Shown piece by piece: positions 1 to 13,900 of a stretch of 64,000 nt of DNA. Made by a program: the position numbers and the translations under genes. This DNA comes from Limnoperna fortunei (Eukaryota; Mollusca; Bivalvia; Mytilida; Modiolidae): contig OX104120.1 in assembly GCA_944474755.1 (NCBI GenBank), positions 22,617,242 through 22,681,241 of the forward strand. The letters are read 5' to 3'. Below the pieces are notes generated by a model that had not been told where the DNA came from, ran no database searches, and was given only the letters and a program-made list of their open reading frames with translations. The first letter of the stretch is position 1. Each line of letters begins with the position of its first letter.

Positions 1-2879
1 AAATCATATTCTTGTCCAATGTCATTATATAACTGTGAACTCTTTGTCTTGTGAATGCTGAGGTCTATTCAAATTAATTGTTAATTTATGATGCATACCA
101 GTAGCCCTGTTATAGAATATACAAAACATGATACTCCCTTTCTTCCACATGCTGCAATTATTGGGCCTATCCTCACCAATGATTATATTATTGTTAGCAG
201 AACGATCATGCATGCAAGTCATTTTACCTGGGACAGTGTAGTCTAGATGGTAGAGACTCAGACTCCAGTTGACCATTTGTGATGCATCCTAGGTCTATTC
301 GGCTTATATGGATAATCCAGCCAAGACGCCGCTCACTCAACATGACAAAGATTGATATTGACTTTATCCTATTAAGGATATCGGTTTTTGGTTACCTTGC
401 CTTTCCATGTGATAAAGTGTGCTTGAAAGGTGTTTAACTTTGACTTATTTGGTATAAATGTGCATAGATTAATCTAGAAGTAATTTAAGTATATGATGTC
501 TTAACTAACCATTGAAAATATGTAACCAACGTTTTTCTGCTGCAATAGAAATTACAGGTAATAATCTTGATCTAAAAAACATTGGGGAAAATAACATGAC
601 GTGCCACTGCATTTAATGGCGGATAAAAAAATTTCTGTCGAGAACTTGAGAATGCCGTTTTTTGTACTCTGTTGATACTTCTAAACATCTTGTATGTGAG
701 CCACTCTGCGGCCTTCCAAGCCAGAACTTGAATTATACCTATGATTAACATTGAAGTTGCTGAAACAATAACTCATAAATTTATAAACCAGGCTGTGAAA
801 TTTAACAAGGGGCAATAATGTTCATTATTTTTTTTTAAAAGTTATAATGTATTTTTATACCTGTGCTCCCAATGGAGCATAGGGGTATATACCGTTTTAG
901 GTCTGTATGTGTGTGCATCTGTTTGTCACATTTTTCTCAGTAATGGTAAGTGATACAATTCTGAAATTTTGTTAGTTGTTTTGTATGATCATGCCATTGT
1001 GGGGTTCATTTTCAGATCTCTCCTATTCCAATTTCTATTTATTGACTTGCACATTTCAGTGGTTCTTAACCATTTTCCGTGACATAAACAATAGTATGTG
1101 ATGCAATTACAAAATTTAGTCCTTAGCTTGTATGATCATACCATATTGTGGAATTTTTTTAAAACTTCTCAGACTAATACTTCCTTTTTACTGTAACCCA
1201 TAGAGATAACCAAAAATAGACGCCCAGATTCCCCAATTTTTTATTCCTGGCAGCAATTTTTTGTTTTTTGTTTTTGTAACATGAGTATAATCTAAACAAT
1301 TTTTAATATGAAAACCCAAAGGGCAATCGAGGTTAAGTATATTGTTAGTTTGCTCAAGTTTCAAAGGTGCAGATGTTTTTTTTACATTTACCACAATGTG
1401 TGCCAAGACCTTCATTTAGTATGAAAATAATGAAAAGGTCTAAGTTTTTAAATTAAGTCGATCACAGATTCTTTTTATCTATAACTCTGAATCAAGCCTT
1501 GTTTAATTGACTAGAAACCACTAACAAAGGGAATAACCTAACATTGTACATATATCTTTTCTATGTATTAGAATTAAAGGAAAACAACCATATCATGTAG
1601 GTTTTTTTTATTCAGTATAGATATTTGTTAGTCCGAGAATCCTCTGCCATCCAACGCTTTTTCGGACTGCTGGTAGCATGGGACAGAGAGAAATCCATAG
1701 ACAAAACAGCAGATTCTGTGACACTGGTCTGACGCGGCACATTTCACAATCTAATATCCAATATAAAAATTTGACAGTTCAGCTATATATAAATCGCTTC
1801 TCTACTTATTTATCTACATAATTTATGCTAATTTGAATCCATTTCTTATCTCATTTTCATCACTAACCCTACGTTCCAACATTTACTTTCTTTTTTAACA
1901 GTTTAATGTTAACTTCCAAAAATTCTTGAGACTTTGAAGATAACCAAAGCATTATGGGAGCTGATTAATGCAAAGGAAACATAAAATTATCTCATCCATG
2001 TTTACCCATTCCTCCATACTATTTACAGTGTTAGGGTTAATGAGTTAACAAGTTCCAGGATTCATTGCAGCAGCAGAAGGATTCACATGATTAGTTGTTT
2101 TGTACTGAAAGTGAATGTAGGAAATATGGACTTGTGATGAAAACAAGCTTAGAAAAGGAGCTTGTCTGAAGATCAAAATTGATGAAAGTAAAATGTACCT
2201 CTACATTGAAAATGATTGAATACATCTCAATGATTGAACACAGAGAATAATAATTATCATCAAATTCTGACTTTAAATGTGCAATAAATAATAATACCGT
2301 AATATAATAAATAATTATAAATGGTTGTATACAATAAAACTAAATGTAAAATGTAATCCAAAACATAAACATGACTTATCTATAAACTGCTGATGGTTAT
2401 AAATCTCACAACTGAAAAATACAGAATTTGAAAATATTTGTCCAGTTTCTTGGCATTTTGCTCTTCTTTTTTCAGCACGTTTTATTTGCTGAGGAAGCAG
2501 GAGTATTTACCTTCAACATGCAACTGGCAATCCTTGTCAGACATAGGTGACAACTGAGTGAACTCGGGTCTGAACTCACAATCCCTGTTAACCACATGAG
2601 CTTACAGCTGTTAATGAATATATTGATAGAATCGTTGAGACATTGTCAAGATTATGTTTTTGACATGCATTCAATTAAAATGTAGGCTTCCAGCAATAAT
2701 AAAACCCTTCCTTGTAGTTGTTATTTATAAAAATAAATGCACACAAATATTCTGACTCTTTTTTTTATTTCAAATTCCCTCCAAAATTAACAAAAAATGA
2801 AATTTTAAAAATAAAAAATTCATAAAACTTCCAAAAATGTACATATTTTCTATCAAATCTTTTAATACAATACTAGTAA

Positions 2880-3500
2880 CAAATTAAAGAACCTTATTGA
2901 GCATGCTCACATAACCCACGTGCCTATACAACTTTCCAGTTTCATAAATTGTGATCAGTAGTTTCTGAGGAGAAGCACTTTGGAGTCAATTTATATATAT
3001 ACATGTATTTTGAGGAATTTCTATGTTCAAAGTGCTCAACTCCTATAAAAAATATCAGATCATAACTTTCTGTCGATATGCTCAACATATGGTGTCCTTC
3101 ATTCCTACCAAGTTTCATAAAACTCTTTATCAGTATTTTTAGAGGAAATACAGGTTGTTTCATACATACATTTTGAGAAATTTCTTATTTCAAAGGGACA
3201 TAACTCGTACTAAAATATCTGATCATAATATCCTGCCAAAATGCACAACTATATATTCCTACCAAGTTTTATAAAATCCTTATCAGTATTTTGTGAGAAG
3301 AAGAAATTATGAGTTGTTTCATACATGTATTTTGAGAAATTTTTAAATTGAAAGGAGCATAACTCCTACATAAAAATATCTTATCTAAATTTCTTGCAGA
3401 CATGCACAACAATTCTACCAAGTATTATAAAAGTCTGAGCAGTAGGTTCAGAGGTGTTGCACTTACAAGAATAGTACTGACAGACCCATCAAAAACTTTA
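2880..3500 (+). mobile_element. GCATGCTCACATA-family repeat, copy 1
   Basis: Starts accttattgagcatgctcac and has repeated modules of the type tgagaaatttctaagttcaa...cataactcctac...accaagtttcataaaa. Shared with 29620-29995 and 42750-43590. Confidence 0.75.
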
Positions 3501-4607
3501 TATAATGTCTTCATATATAAAAATATCAAATATGTCTTCATAAGTAAATAACATGTTCCTGTATTCAAAACAAATATTACATTCAGATAACATTTTTTAA
3601 CAACTTATTTATGACCACGCATGTGAACACAAAATATCTTTGAACAGCTTAATTGGAACTGAATAGACCTTGAATGGGCTCAGTATAAATTTTTGCAGAA
3701 TAAAGTCACTAAAATAAGTTATTTAACACTACATATTGAAAACCAAAACCTAATGCATACATTCCCTCATTACTACATACACATATTCATTTATACACAT
3801 GATTAAAGTTTCAATCATATCTACAAATTTTTAATTTAAACTTTTTATAAATATATAATCATATAAACAAATTTTATATTTACATCAGGATTTCATTGAA
3901 TGGCAAAAAATAATACATAATAAGACTCATGGATACCTACATGTAAATTGTTTTTATTTATAGTTTATAAATCTGAAGATTTCAGCTTGTTGACACAAAT
4001 TTCAGAAATAAACTTTGAAGTTAGAACTGGGTAAACAAGAAATCAATTAAAATTGCAAGTCAGAAATGGTCAGGTTGCACATCATGTGCCTTATTTAAAT
4101 GAACATGATTTATTAAATGAGGAATGTTTCAAAAGTAGTTGGTCTGTGTGAAATTGGTTATGCAAAATGGATATCATCTTATGTAAAATTTGTGCTTAAA
4201 TTCAGTGGTTTCATAGATCTGGGTTAAAAGCTCTAGGTGGAATTGATTACATAAAATAGGTACTCTTTCCTCCCACCTGCCCAACTTCACCGTACAAATG
4301 CATGAATGCTACCTAGTTAAAAATAGTTCATTCATTTGTTTGAGATTTAACACCACTTTTTATTAAAGGGAGGGGCTGAACAACCAGGTAAAACTTGGAG
4401 TTTCATTTTGAAAATTGGCAATTAGTGCCCAGAAGAGTCGCTGTCAAGTACACCTTGCATAAAATTGGGCTCGGGACTCAATACCGATTAGCCACAGAGT
4501 CACCCATCTAAAATAGATACCATAATAATATTTATAATCAACACTGTTTGACCTTTATTATGTTTATAACAAATTCATACACATTTAATTTCATTTGAAA
4601 ATATGAG

Positions 4608-6066
4608 ACAGCTATGTCCACATTGTCCGTCGTCGTCGTCGTCGTTAACTTTTCTTCAAAAATCTTCTCCTCCAAAACCACTGAAGGGATTGCTTTGAAA
4701 CTTTGCACACATCATCAGTAAAATGTCCTCTACCAAGTTTGCCCAAATCATGGCCTCAGACCAACCAACATGGCCGCCATGGCTAAAAATAGAACAGGGG
4801 GGTCAAAATACAGTTTTTTGGTTATAGTTCAAAAAGTATAACAGATACAGGAAAACCGAACAGACCTTCCTTCTTCAGCATCTAAAGCTCTACAAAACAC
4901 TCTATTGGGTCAAAGTTGTATGATGACTCCTTGTAGGAGTTATTGCCCTTTAATTGTCAAAATTGATGATTTTTGCCATTTTTGCCTCAAAATCTTGAAA
5001 ATTATTAGAACTAGAGAAAAAGTTAGCATTGCTTAATTGTTCTGCTCTATGAGGGCTACAAAAATGACTTAAGGGTCAAGATTGTCTGATTAACCGTTTA
5101 AGAGTTATTCCCCTTGAACTGTTTTTTTTAATCGGTTTTAATTGATTTTTAAAAATCTTCTCCTCTGAAACAACTGAAAGTACTGCTTTGTACACATCAT
5201 CCGTCAAATTTCCTCAACCAATTTTGTACCAACCATGGCTGCAGATTAACCAACATGGCCACCATGGCTAAAAATAGGACGGAGGGGGGGGGGGTAAAAT
5301 ACAGTTTTTGGCTTATATTTAAAAAAGTGTAACAGATGCAGGAAAACCGAAGAGACATTCCTTCATTTGCATCAAAAGCTCTAAGAAACACTCCATCGGG
5401 TTGAAGTTGTATGAGGACTCCTTATAGGAGTTATTGCCCTTTAATTGTCCAAATTGATTATTTTTGTCATTTTTGCCTCAAAATCTTAAAAATTTTTATA
5501 ACTAGAGAAAAAGTTAGCATTGCTTAATTGTTCTGCTCTATGAGGGCTACAAAAATGACTTTAGGGTCAAGATTGTGTGATGAAGCGTTTAGGAATTATT
5601 CTCCTTGAACATTTTTTTAATCAATTTTACTTGATTTTAAAAAATCTTCTCCTCTTTAACCAATAAAAGGACTGCTTTGAAACATTGCAGAAACATTGCA
5701 CACATCATCTTTAGGACGTCCTCTACCAAAATTTTGCAAATCATGACACCTGACTACCTACATAGCTACGTTGGCTTAAAATAGAAAAAATGAAAAAAGG
5801 GGGGGGGGTGGGGGTGGGAGTCAAGAGAGTATTCGACTGATAGTTAAAAAAGTATAACAGGTACAGCAAATTTGAAGTGAACCTCCCTTCTCCCTCTAAG
5901 CATCAAAAGCTCCTCCTTATAGGAGTTATTTCCCTTAAAAGGTCAAAATTAATGATTTTTGCAGAAGTGTTGGGCAATTCCTTATAGCAACTAAAAGCTG
6001 GATAAAAAAGGTTTGTTTGGTTTCAGGTTCAGGTGAGCAATACAGGCTCCTGGGAGCCTCTAGTTT
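4608..6066 (-). mobile_element. related tandem-core element with about 490-bp units
   Basis: Its right end (caggctcctgggagcctctag) is the inverted form of the start of the 13779-15957 element. Inside are about three 490-bp units, each with aaaaatcttctcctc, a CATGGC...TAAAAATAG stretch, G-runs and ggagttattgccctttaatt. A gtcgtcgtc run marks the other end. Confidence 0.75.
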
Positions 6067-6504
6067 CTGACAACTGTACTTAAGGGACATAACCCTTAGT
6101 CTAACTTGGAATAACTATATAAAAACTACCTTTGAATTATTTCATCAAACCTAGAGCGGTTTCAAGTGCTAAATTGACAAAATTATTGGACAAATTGTTT
6201 TCTACAGATAACAAACAAAACAGAAAAATATATATACAGAATGAATCAATCAGTTTCAACAATTTTTTTTCTAAATTGCTAATCTACTCTAAACCTTTAC
6301 CTAATAGTAAAAAATTCCTCCTGCAAAATTATAACTGCCTTCCTTCATTCAAATCGTTTGTTATGATTGTGGTTTATTTGAATGGTGTTGAATGCCACTT
6401 ACAGGAATTTTTTTGGTAATATACTTGGTGCGGAAATAGAGTTGAGCACGCCTTGCCTAATGTCAGGCTCAAATTCACAACCTCATTGTTGACCAATTGT
6501 GGAT

Positions 6505-6940
6505 AATTTTTATACCCCTGCAAACTTGTTTGGGGGGGGGGGGGGGGTTTATAGGAATCACCCTGTCTGTCCGTCTGTCCACATCCCTTGTAAGCACTTC
6601 TCCTCCTAAACCGCTTGACAGATTTTGATGAAACTTTACATGAAGGAAGTACATCATATGTAGATGTGCATGAAGAATTTTGGTCGCTGTCCGATATTAT
6701 TCAGGGGAGATAATTGGACTTAGACTTTTAAAATATAGTATTCAGTGTGAGACCTCGTAAGCGCAACTCCTCTTAAACCGTTTGACAGATTTTGATGAAA
6801 CTTTACACGAAGGAAGTACATCATATGTAGATGTGCATGAAGAATTTTCGTTGCCGACAGATATTCAGGGGAGATAATTGGACTTGAAGCGAAGCGGGGG
6901 GTATCCCTTTGTGAGCGTGCTCACAGTCCACACTTGTTTT
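6505..6940 (-). repeat. tandem-module repeat with poly-G, ACAAGTGTGGACTGTGAGC end
   Basis: Two modules of about 150 bp (gattttgatgaaactttaca, ggaagtacatcatatgtaga, aggggagataattggactt). On the minus strand it starts acaagtgtggactgtgagcg and ends after a run of 16 C. Downstream of GNPTAB. Confidence 0.7.
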
Positions 6941-7429
6941 TGTTTGTTTGAATGGTATTCAATGCTCTTTTTAGCCATTTTTCAGCTATATTATGGTGTC
7001 CACTTTTGATTGGGGGAGGAAGACCGAGTACACGGAGATGTTGTATGATTTAACATCACGTCTAAACAAAATACAAGCTTTACATTGATTGGTGTAAAAG
7101 TTAATGTACATGAACTAATATGGATGGCGATATGAAAGGCTAATTATGAATGCTCTCCCTTTATTTGGACAGGGGGAGATGATATGAATGAATGATGGCA
7201 GTTCTAACATAACCGAGTTTAAAAATCTTAAAATTGTTTCTAAAAAAAAAATAATAAATTGCACTTGCCCTGGATACTTACACCTGAATAGACATATATA
7301 TAGGTAAAGATGTTTAGAAAAATACATTATTTTAGCAGATATTTTTTTAACAAAAACACAATTTCACAACAAAAAATTTGAGTACAACATACAAGAATAA
7401 AAAACTGGAAGACAATATTCATATTTAAC

Positions 7430-7875
7430 ATATGTAAAAATATAAAACGTCTTTTATTCTTGCCTTAATCAGCATTGTTGTACGTTTTGTTAATCAAATG
7501 GGGTGTCCCAGAAACACATACAAGGCACTTTTATACAGCCACACCACTGATATTATTTTTTCATGCCATAAGCTTCATGTTAAATTAGATTCAAACATCA
7601 CAGCACATATAAAAATAAAACATTGTTCCCTGGTATGTACTTCTGGAACAGCCCAAAATGTATATATTTTATGTGTTTTTACTTTTTAAAAATTTTAACA
7701 AATAATTTTAAAATGTATTTTAACACTTTCCAATATGACTAGTTTGTAATTTTTTGAAATATTCTACTACCTAAAATATGTGTGATTCCAAGGCCAATAA
7801 GACTACAATAGAAATAATTAGTAGCACCAGTATGACCATTAGAACATCAGGTGTAATCATCCAGAGCAGTAACCG
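7430..7875 (-). other. probable GNPTAB 3' UTR with candidate poly(A) signal
   Basis: A minus-strand AATAAA lies at 7453-7458, about 420 nt after the stop, with a T/G-rich stretch beyond it. The sequence in between has no coding signal. Another AATAAA at 7160-7165 would make a longer UTR. The end cannot be fixed without transcript data. Confidence 0.5.
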
Positions 7876-7950
7876 TCATACGGTCATAATTCTTCCTTCT
7901 TCAGATGTAGAGGATCTGTCACGCCTGTATTTTTTCTGCAAGGCTTCAAT
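7876..7950 (-). CDS. GNPTAB: GNPTAB last coding exon: cytosolic tail and stop
   Basis: Residues 1004-1027 plus TGA at 7876-7878. [15 protein letters not shown] matches the basic cytosolic tail LIALKRKIFPRRR of vertebrates, with a similar short end after it (24 residues here). The acceptor is TTACAG. It is separated from the membrane exon by a 3.4-kb intron that is largely mobile DNA. Confidence 0.93.
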   Translation of the reverse strand: MEALQKKYRRDRSSTSEEGRIMTV

Positions 7951-10900
7951 CTGTAATATGATCATTAGACAAAGTTTATTTGTTAATCATATATTCTTAC
8001 ATAGATCTGTACTAGGACAAGCATCTTTCATTATTCATTATTTGTATTTATATCTACAAATTGCCTATAAAATGAAGACTATATATCTATGTATAATGGA
8101 ATACAATTTAAAAAAGTTCATTATTTAGCAAATAAAAGATTAATTGGATGTCTGCTTAACATCCAGCAATAAATATTTCTGCTATAATCAGGATAGGATA
8201 CGATAAATCAATTGGTAAAGAGATGAAGCATTAGGAACACAATTTTGACTGCCGCTGGAAAAGTATGCATCATTTAGTAGAGACAGAGAAATTATAAATG
8301 AGCCTTCTCTTATTGAAATTTACAAAAGGGGTCTATCCTGCAAGGAGCACGCCCCTATCCATACAAGTTACCCACTTTGATACGGGGTCAGACTTATTAA
8401 TTTCGCATTATGACCTGACAACAACAACAGGGCCTCCACTATCTGCCAAATGAGGATGTGCTGGGCTGCTGCGTGGGTCAACCACTGGTAACCCATGGCA
8501 CAGGATGGCCATCTGGAGACATACTTGGCAGTTTTGTGTGTCAGTCACTTGGAACCCAGGCACTGGGCCGCCAACTGTCAAGCACTGGACACCCAGGCAC
8601 AGGGCTGCCACCTGGGGACATGTTCAGCAGCTCTGTGGGTCAAGCACTGGACACCCAGGCACAGGGCTGCCACCTGGGGACATGTTCAGCAGCTCTATGG
8701 GTCAAGCACTGGGAACCCAGGCAAATGAACATTGAGGCAAACCTACCCTATTTTGTAAGGTTTTGTTTTCTAGGTTTTATTTGGAAACACAAAAAAAATC
8801 CCAACACAAAACATGTTAAAATACCATATATAATCTTAGTACCGTAAAAAGCTGTGTATAGTCCGCACCCCTTTCTTGGGCCAGAAAATTGGGGAAAAAT
8901 TCGTGTATGCATGTACAATCCGCACGTAAAAAAATTAAAAAAACGTCTCAAGATGAAGACATCGAGTCCGACTTGGTCACGCTTTTTAACAATTTTTTTA
9001 CTGTTATATGTAATTTATTCTCTCTTAAAATATCATTTATGTTTATATTTTTATTCATTTCTAGTGATTGTAATAAATTAAATAAAAAATTACATTCTCA
9101 TAGCGTCTATTTAGATCGTTGTTAAAACGGATACTCACACATTTCGAAATCAAAACAATTTGTCAACTTTCATTTATCAATGAAAACAAAAAAAAACCAA
9201 AAAGATAACACGTTTTATTTTAATCCCTTAATGATTGCAATCAAAACATCGATCTTCAAACATTTGAGGTTACATAACGACGCCATTTGCATTGTACGCA
9301 ATACAGGTCACACATCCACTATTTTCGTATCCTTTTAATTTTTATTCGTCCTATATAATTATTATAACATTACTAAAAATAATTTAAGTACAAAATAATA
9401 TCATTACAACTTATTTATATGGAAGTTTGTAAAAGAATCATGTTAGAATAGTATGAAAGTACCGCATATAACACAACAACAAAATGGCGACCGCCATTGA
9501 CAACATTCAACGGGACGAAACACACTCTATCGAGTCTGTATTTAGGCCAAAAAAAAAAAATTATTAGCTTCTCAGGCCCCGCCGCGTGTCCCATTTACCC
9601 GCCGCATTCGTCGTTTTTTATCATACCAAAAAAAAAAATTAAAAATCGGCAGTTCCGCATCCCGCCCGGAAATTTTTCGCGTCTGTTTCCGTTACCGGTA
9701 AAATTTATGATTTTAACAATCATCGAAACGTTTTCTTTAACACGATTTATCACGTGGTGTGGTGATTTAAATATACATCGTTTGTTTAACTCCGTCAGCA
9801 TCGCATCGTCTTTGGTGTCATGCCAAGTCCTCTAGGGAGGAAAAATAATACCGTGGACAATTCATTGCGATTTTATGACGGAGTACGCTTGGGGACTTGT
9901 TAGAATCAATTAATGCCAACGCTGCAGCAGCCATTGTCAAATTTGAAGGCTACACAGCCGATGCCGGCTTCATTGCGAGGTCCATTATGCCATTGCAGGA
10001 ATGCGAGACAACTCGGACCGTAATAGGACAAGTCGGACCGTGTTATTCATATACGGTCCGAGTTGCCCTATAATTGATGTTCCAAGAAATCTAAATTGTC
10101 ATGTAAAAAAATAAAGTTTTTGTTTGTTATTGTTAACTGCAGACGTTTATTTTATTAACTGTACAGCAGTTGACCAGACTGAAATTTGTTGTTTAACGTG
10201 AAATTTACTATGTATCAGAAAAAAACATAAAACAAAAAAAAGCTTCAACATATATTTATTTTAAAATAAGGGAATTGTGATATCAGAGTATGGTATCATG
10301 TCGTCACCATTTTTTCACATCTTGACCAAGCTACTCATTTGGAATCACAGAAATTTCTATCTAATTAAGTTTCACTAAATTAACTTATTTGAAAACACAC
10401 AAGCTCAAATTCTTTCAGATCTTAAAATTGAAACAACATGATTACCGATCACATTAATTGAAGCCACAATTATTATAGATAATTGTGAGTGTTTTCTGAA
10501 TTCTTAAAATTTAATGTTGTTATTTGTGTCGCATTTCTCATCTTAACATTTAACTTTTATATAATTAAATCGGTATAATTTACATTCGAGTAGAACTATT
10601 TCAATTTACTAGAAAAAAATTTATAACGTTATATGAATAAATATTATAAACAGGACTATCATATTTTAATATTTTAATGACATTATGAGAAATAAATGCG
10701 GTCAGAGTTGTCCTATTTTCTACGGGCCCAGCTGTCCTTGCTACAGTCCGAGTTGTCTGCGTTCCAAGTTGTTCGGTTACCAATTACAGTACATATATCA
10801 AAAAGAAGACAACAAATATGTATACAAAAAGTTGGTATTAATTTCCCATTAAAACAGAATTCTTCAATTTCTTGTTTTATATACCAGTGTATAAGAACAG

Positions 10901-13900
10901 ATGCTATATTTTAATAATTCAGACATGATGAAAGTTTCCACAAGTACATGCCAGAAAAAAAAAAAAGAGCCACCCTGCCTCATTAAAAAATATGAAAAAT
11001 GGCCTGAGAAGCAACAATTTTTTTAAGAAAAGAAAAGGAAAAAAAAAAAAAAGACTCCTCCCTGCCTCATCAAAAAATTTGAAAAGTGGCCTGAGAAGCT
11101 AATGATTTTTTTTACATGGCCTTATGTATAATCCACACCATTCCTTTCCAACTTAGATTAAAAGAAAAAGACAGCGGACAATACGACCCTAAATACGGTA
11201 TATTGTTGAGGAGATACACACACATATAGAGAGAAAAATAGTCTTAGTATAGTTTTGAAGGAGATTCACACACATTCACAGTAATTTTCCGTTTAACAGG
11301 TTCTGTGAATAAAAAATCTTAGGCATATCCTCACCTTGTCTCCAAAATATGAAGAAATAGTAAACAGAACTAATAACACTACAGCAATATGTGTGAAGAA
11401 TTTTAACCAGTCACGTAACTTCTTCCTGAAAAATGAAAAAGAAGCAGTTTTAATGCCAGAAGCTGATATGATATTAAATTAAAATACATTGCTTTTATGT
11501 TAAGTCAAAATGGCAAAACCTCATATGACTAATTTATACCTAACATATGGACACTCAGGTGGCCTCCAGAAGGGAAGAGAAAGCAGGGAGACCTAAGACA
11601 ACTTGGAGGCGAACCATGGAAGCTGAAATTAAACAGATTGATGACACCTGTAGAGAATTAGAAAAGAAGGAACAGAATAGACAGAGAGATCACTAGTCCT
11701 TGTTATGCCCCAAGGCACATAGGTCAGGGAGGTAGGTAATACCCAACAAAGTGTTTTAAGCATAACGTTTATTTTTTGGTTTTTGGTCATGTCCATTATA
11801 TGCAGCATTTATACATAACTTTTGTTATAAGAAAAATAACAAACTAATCTTTTTGTATGTGTGTAATTCCTCACAACTTGATAACCACAACCCTTATTAA
11901 ATCTTTTATCAATTTACCATTGACGTAGCTCGTCCACATGTAGAAACCTGTTCCTGTAGTCTCTAGGTAACTCAAACTGAGACTGGATTGGGAGTACAGA
12001 TTCATAGTAATCCTGTAGTATTGCTTTGACCTAAAATTAAGGCAATATAAATATATGTTAACAGCAGAAGCTGTTAGAGCCTCTATTGTTTACCAGGTTT
12101 ATATAAGAAATGAAGAAGGCATTTGAAAACATTTTCCAATAGGGTCATATGTTAAACAAGTCATGTGGTGGTGGTCTTTTTGAACAACCAAATACATACA
12201 CTTTGTAGAGAACCATACAATAACCAATGTAGGGCTTAAATTGGTTCAATGGTTTAAATTAAGAAAAACAACTTTACACAGGTTTCCATGTCCTGCAGTG
12301 GCAGCCATTTTGGATTTCTGACTATAATAAAAAAAACTAATTTTTGTAGAGTAACGTCCAAAAAACGTCTATATATTGTATGTCTTTAATCAGCTTTGCG
12401 GTTTCTGAAGAAGGTATTTTAACATTTTACTAAGTCATGCAGTGTCAACTTTTGAAAGTCTGAAAAAAAGACTTTGTTGAGAACCAGTCAAAAAATATAG
12501 TGACTTGGTTTTGATTAGGGTAGTTTTTTCATCAGAAAACATTAAAATGTACAAGTTACAGACATCGACAATAATGGAGAATGCAGATGAAAGCAAAAAG
12601 TGTCAAAACTCACATGACTTCTTTCATATTTAATATAAACAAAATTGATCAAATACAAAAATGGCTGGATTTCGTTAAAAATTAACAGTCAGTTGACAGG
12701 AAGTAGGTGAGCGACAGACCTGAAATCGAAGCCCACATTATGGGAGGCCATGCTGATGCTGCATATCAAATTTCAAGAGAATGTGATTAGTAGTTGCTGA
12801 GAAAACTGTTACAAAAAATTTTTTCCTGCCCTCCCTCCCAAAATTCACCATACTATAACCCGGATTTTCACTCTGTGAAAACCGGCCAAAAACAATGTTA
12901 CCTAAGAGAAGTTACAATCAAAAGCTTAAACTTAAATGAGAAAGCATTCATTTATGTACTATGTCACATAGTTTAATCAGAAAAATGACCACTCTCCTCT
13001 AATACCTTATTTTTTAATTAGAATTTAAATAATATTTTAGGAAGTCATGTCCAATGGATACATCAGATTGTACTTATATTTATACTTTGGTTTTACTAAG
13101 GCTTTATCCCCATGGGGACAGAATGTAGTTCAACTTTTAGTATCTATCAGGAGGAATAAAATGTATTTCTATCTGAAATAGAATTTGAAGGTAGTAAACC
13201 AAATTATAACTGGCATTCAGAGATGTAATTCTGGTCCTAGAAAGGTCCTAAATCAATGATTCTGAAGTAGTATTTTAATCATGTTTGGTACATGCAAATT
13301 GTATAATTTTTTTTTTTAAGTATATTTTCTTAGTTTTTAGCTCATCGTATTACAATTTTTTCATATTTCAAAGCCACAATTATTACTTAACAGTGTTAGT
13401 GCCATGACATTATAGAACAGAGACATCAATAGTTTACTTACAGTATGGGCGTCTGGCCTTGAGTGTTCTATGTTATCATTCAGACAAATAAACTTTCTGC
13501 AATGTAAGTGAATGAATGTATGGATACTTGTATGAAGTTGTATAATGTAAATATGTGTTATTCTAATGCACCGAAGCTATGTAAAAGTTGTTCAAAACAT
13601 GTAAATTCTTTTTTTTTTTTATATGTAACTACATATATTTTAATCTAATTTGCAAGAACTATTACTGGAACAACTTAAAATAAATTGAACCATGAAATAC
13701 TTGAAGATAAGTGGAACACATTAAAAAATCTTTATTTCAATCATTAATCATAAGATTGCTTCATCTGAATGCTTTAACTAGAGGCTCCCAGGAGCCTGTA
13801 ATCGCTCACCTGGAATCCAAATGACTTAAACTATATTAAAATTTTTGAAATTAACAGTTTCAGTCTAGTTGTTATAGCTTTTAAGTTACTGTGCAAAAAC

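Larger units (their letters stand above)
1..7429. other. downstream flank: repeats only, no supported gene
   Basis: Apart from the repeat elements listed at 2880-3500, 4608-6066 and 6505-6940, I see AT-rich sequence. A small two-module repeat with a hairpin start (tatacctgtgctcccaatggagcataggggtata region, 848-1180) is also present. Short open frames (for example 6132-6419, 95 codons) have no recognisable similarity. Confidence 0.6.

Noticed and set aside
6132..6419. 95-codon plus-strand frame downstream of GNPTAB
   Set aside because: Asn/Lys/Ser/Phe-rich composition typical of AT-rich non-coding DNA, no recognisable motif.
8458..8847. Overlapping frames of 129, 77 and 76 codons
   Set aside because: They all arise from the GC-rich 62-bp tandem repeat read in three frames.
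9484..9567. Short frame [20 protein letters not shown] with a good ATG context
   Set aside because: Only 27 codons, inside a mobile element, with no recognisable continuation. Recorded as possible transposon exon start, not as a gene.
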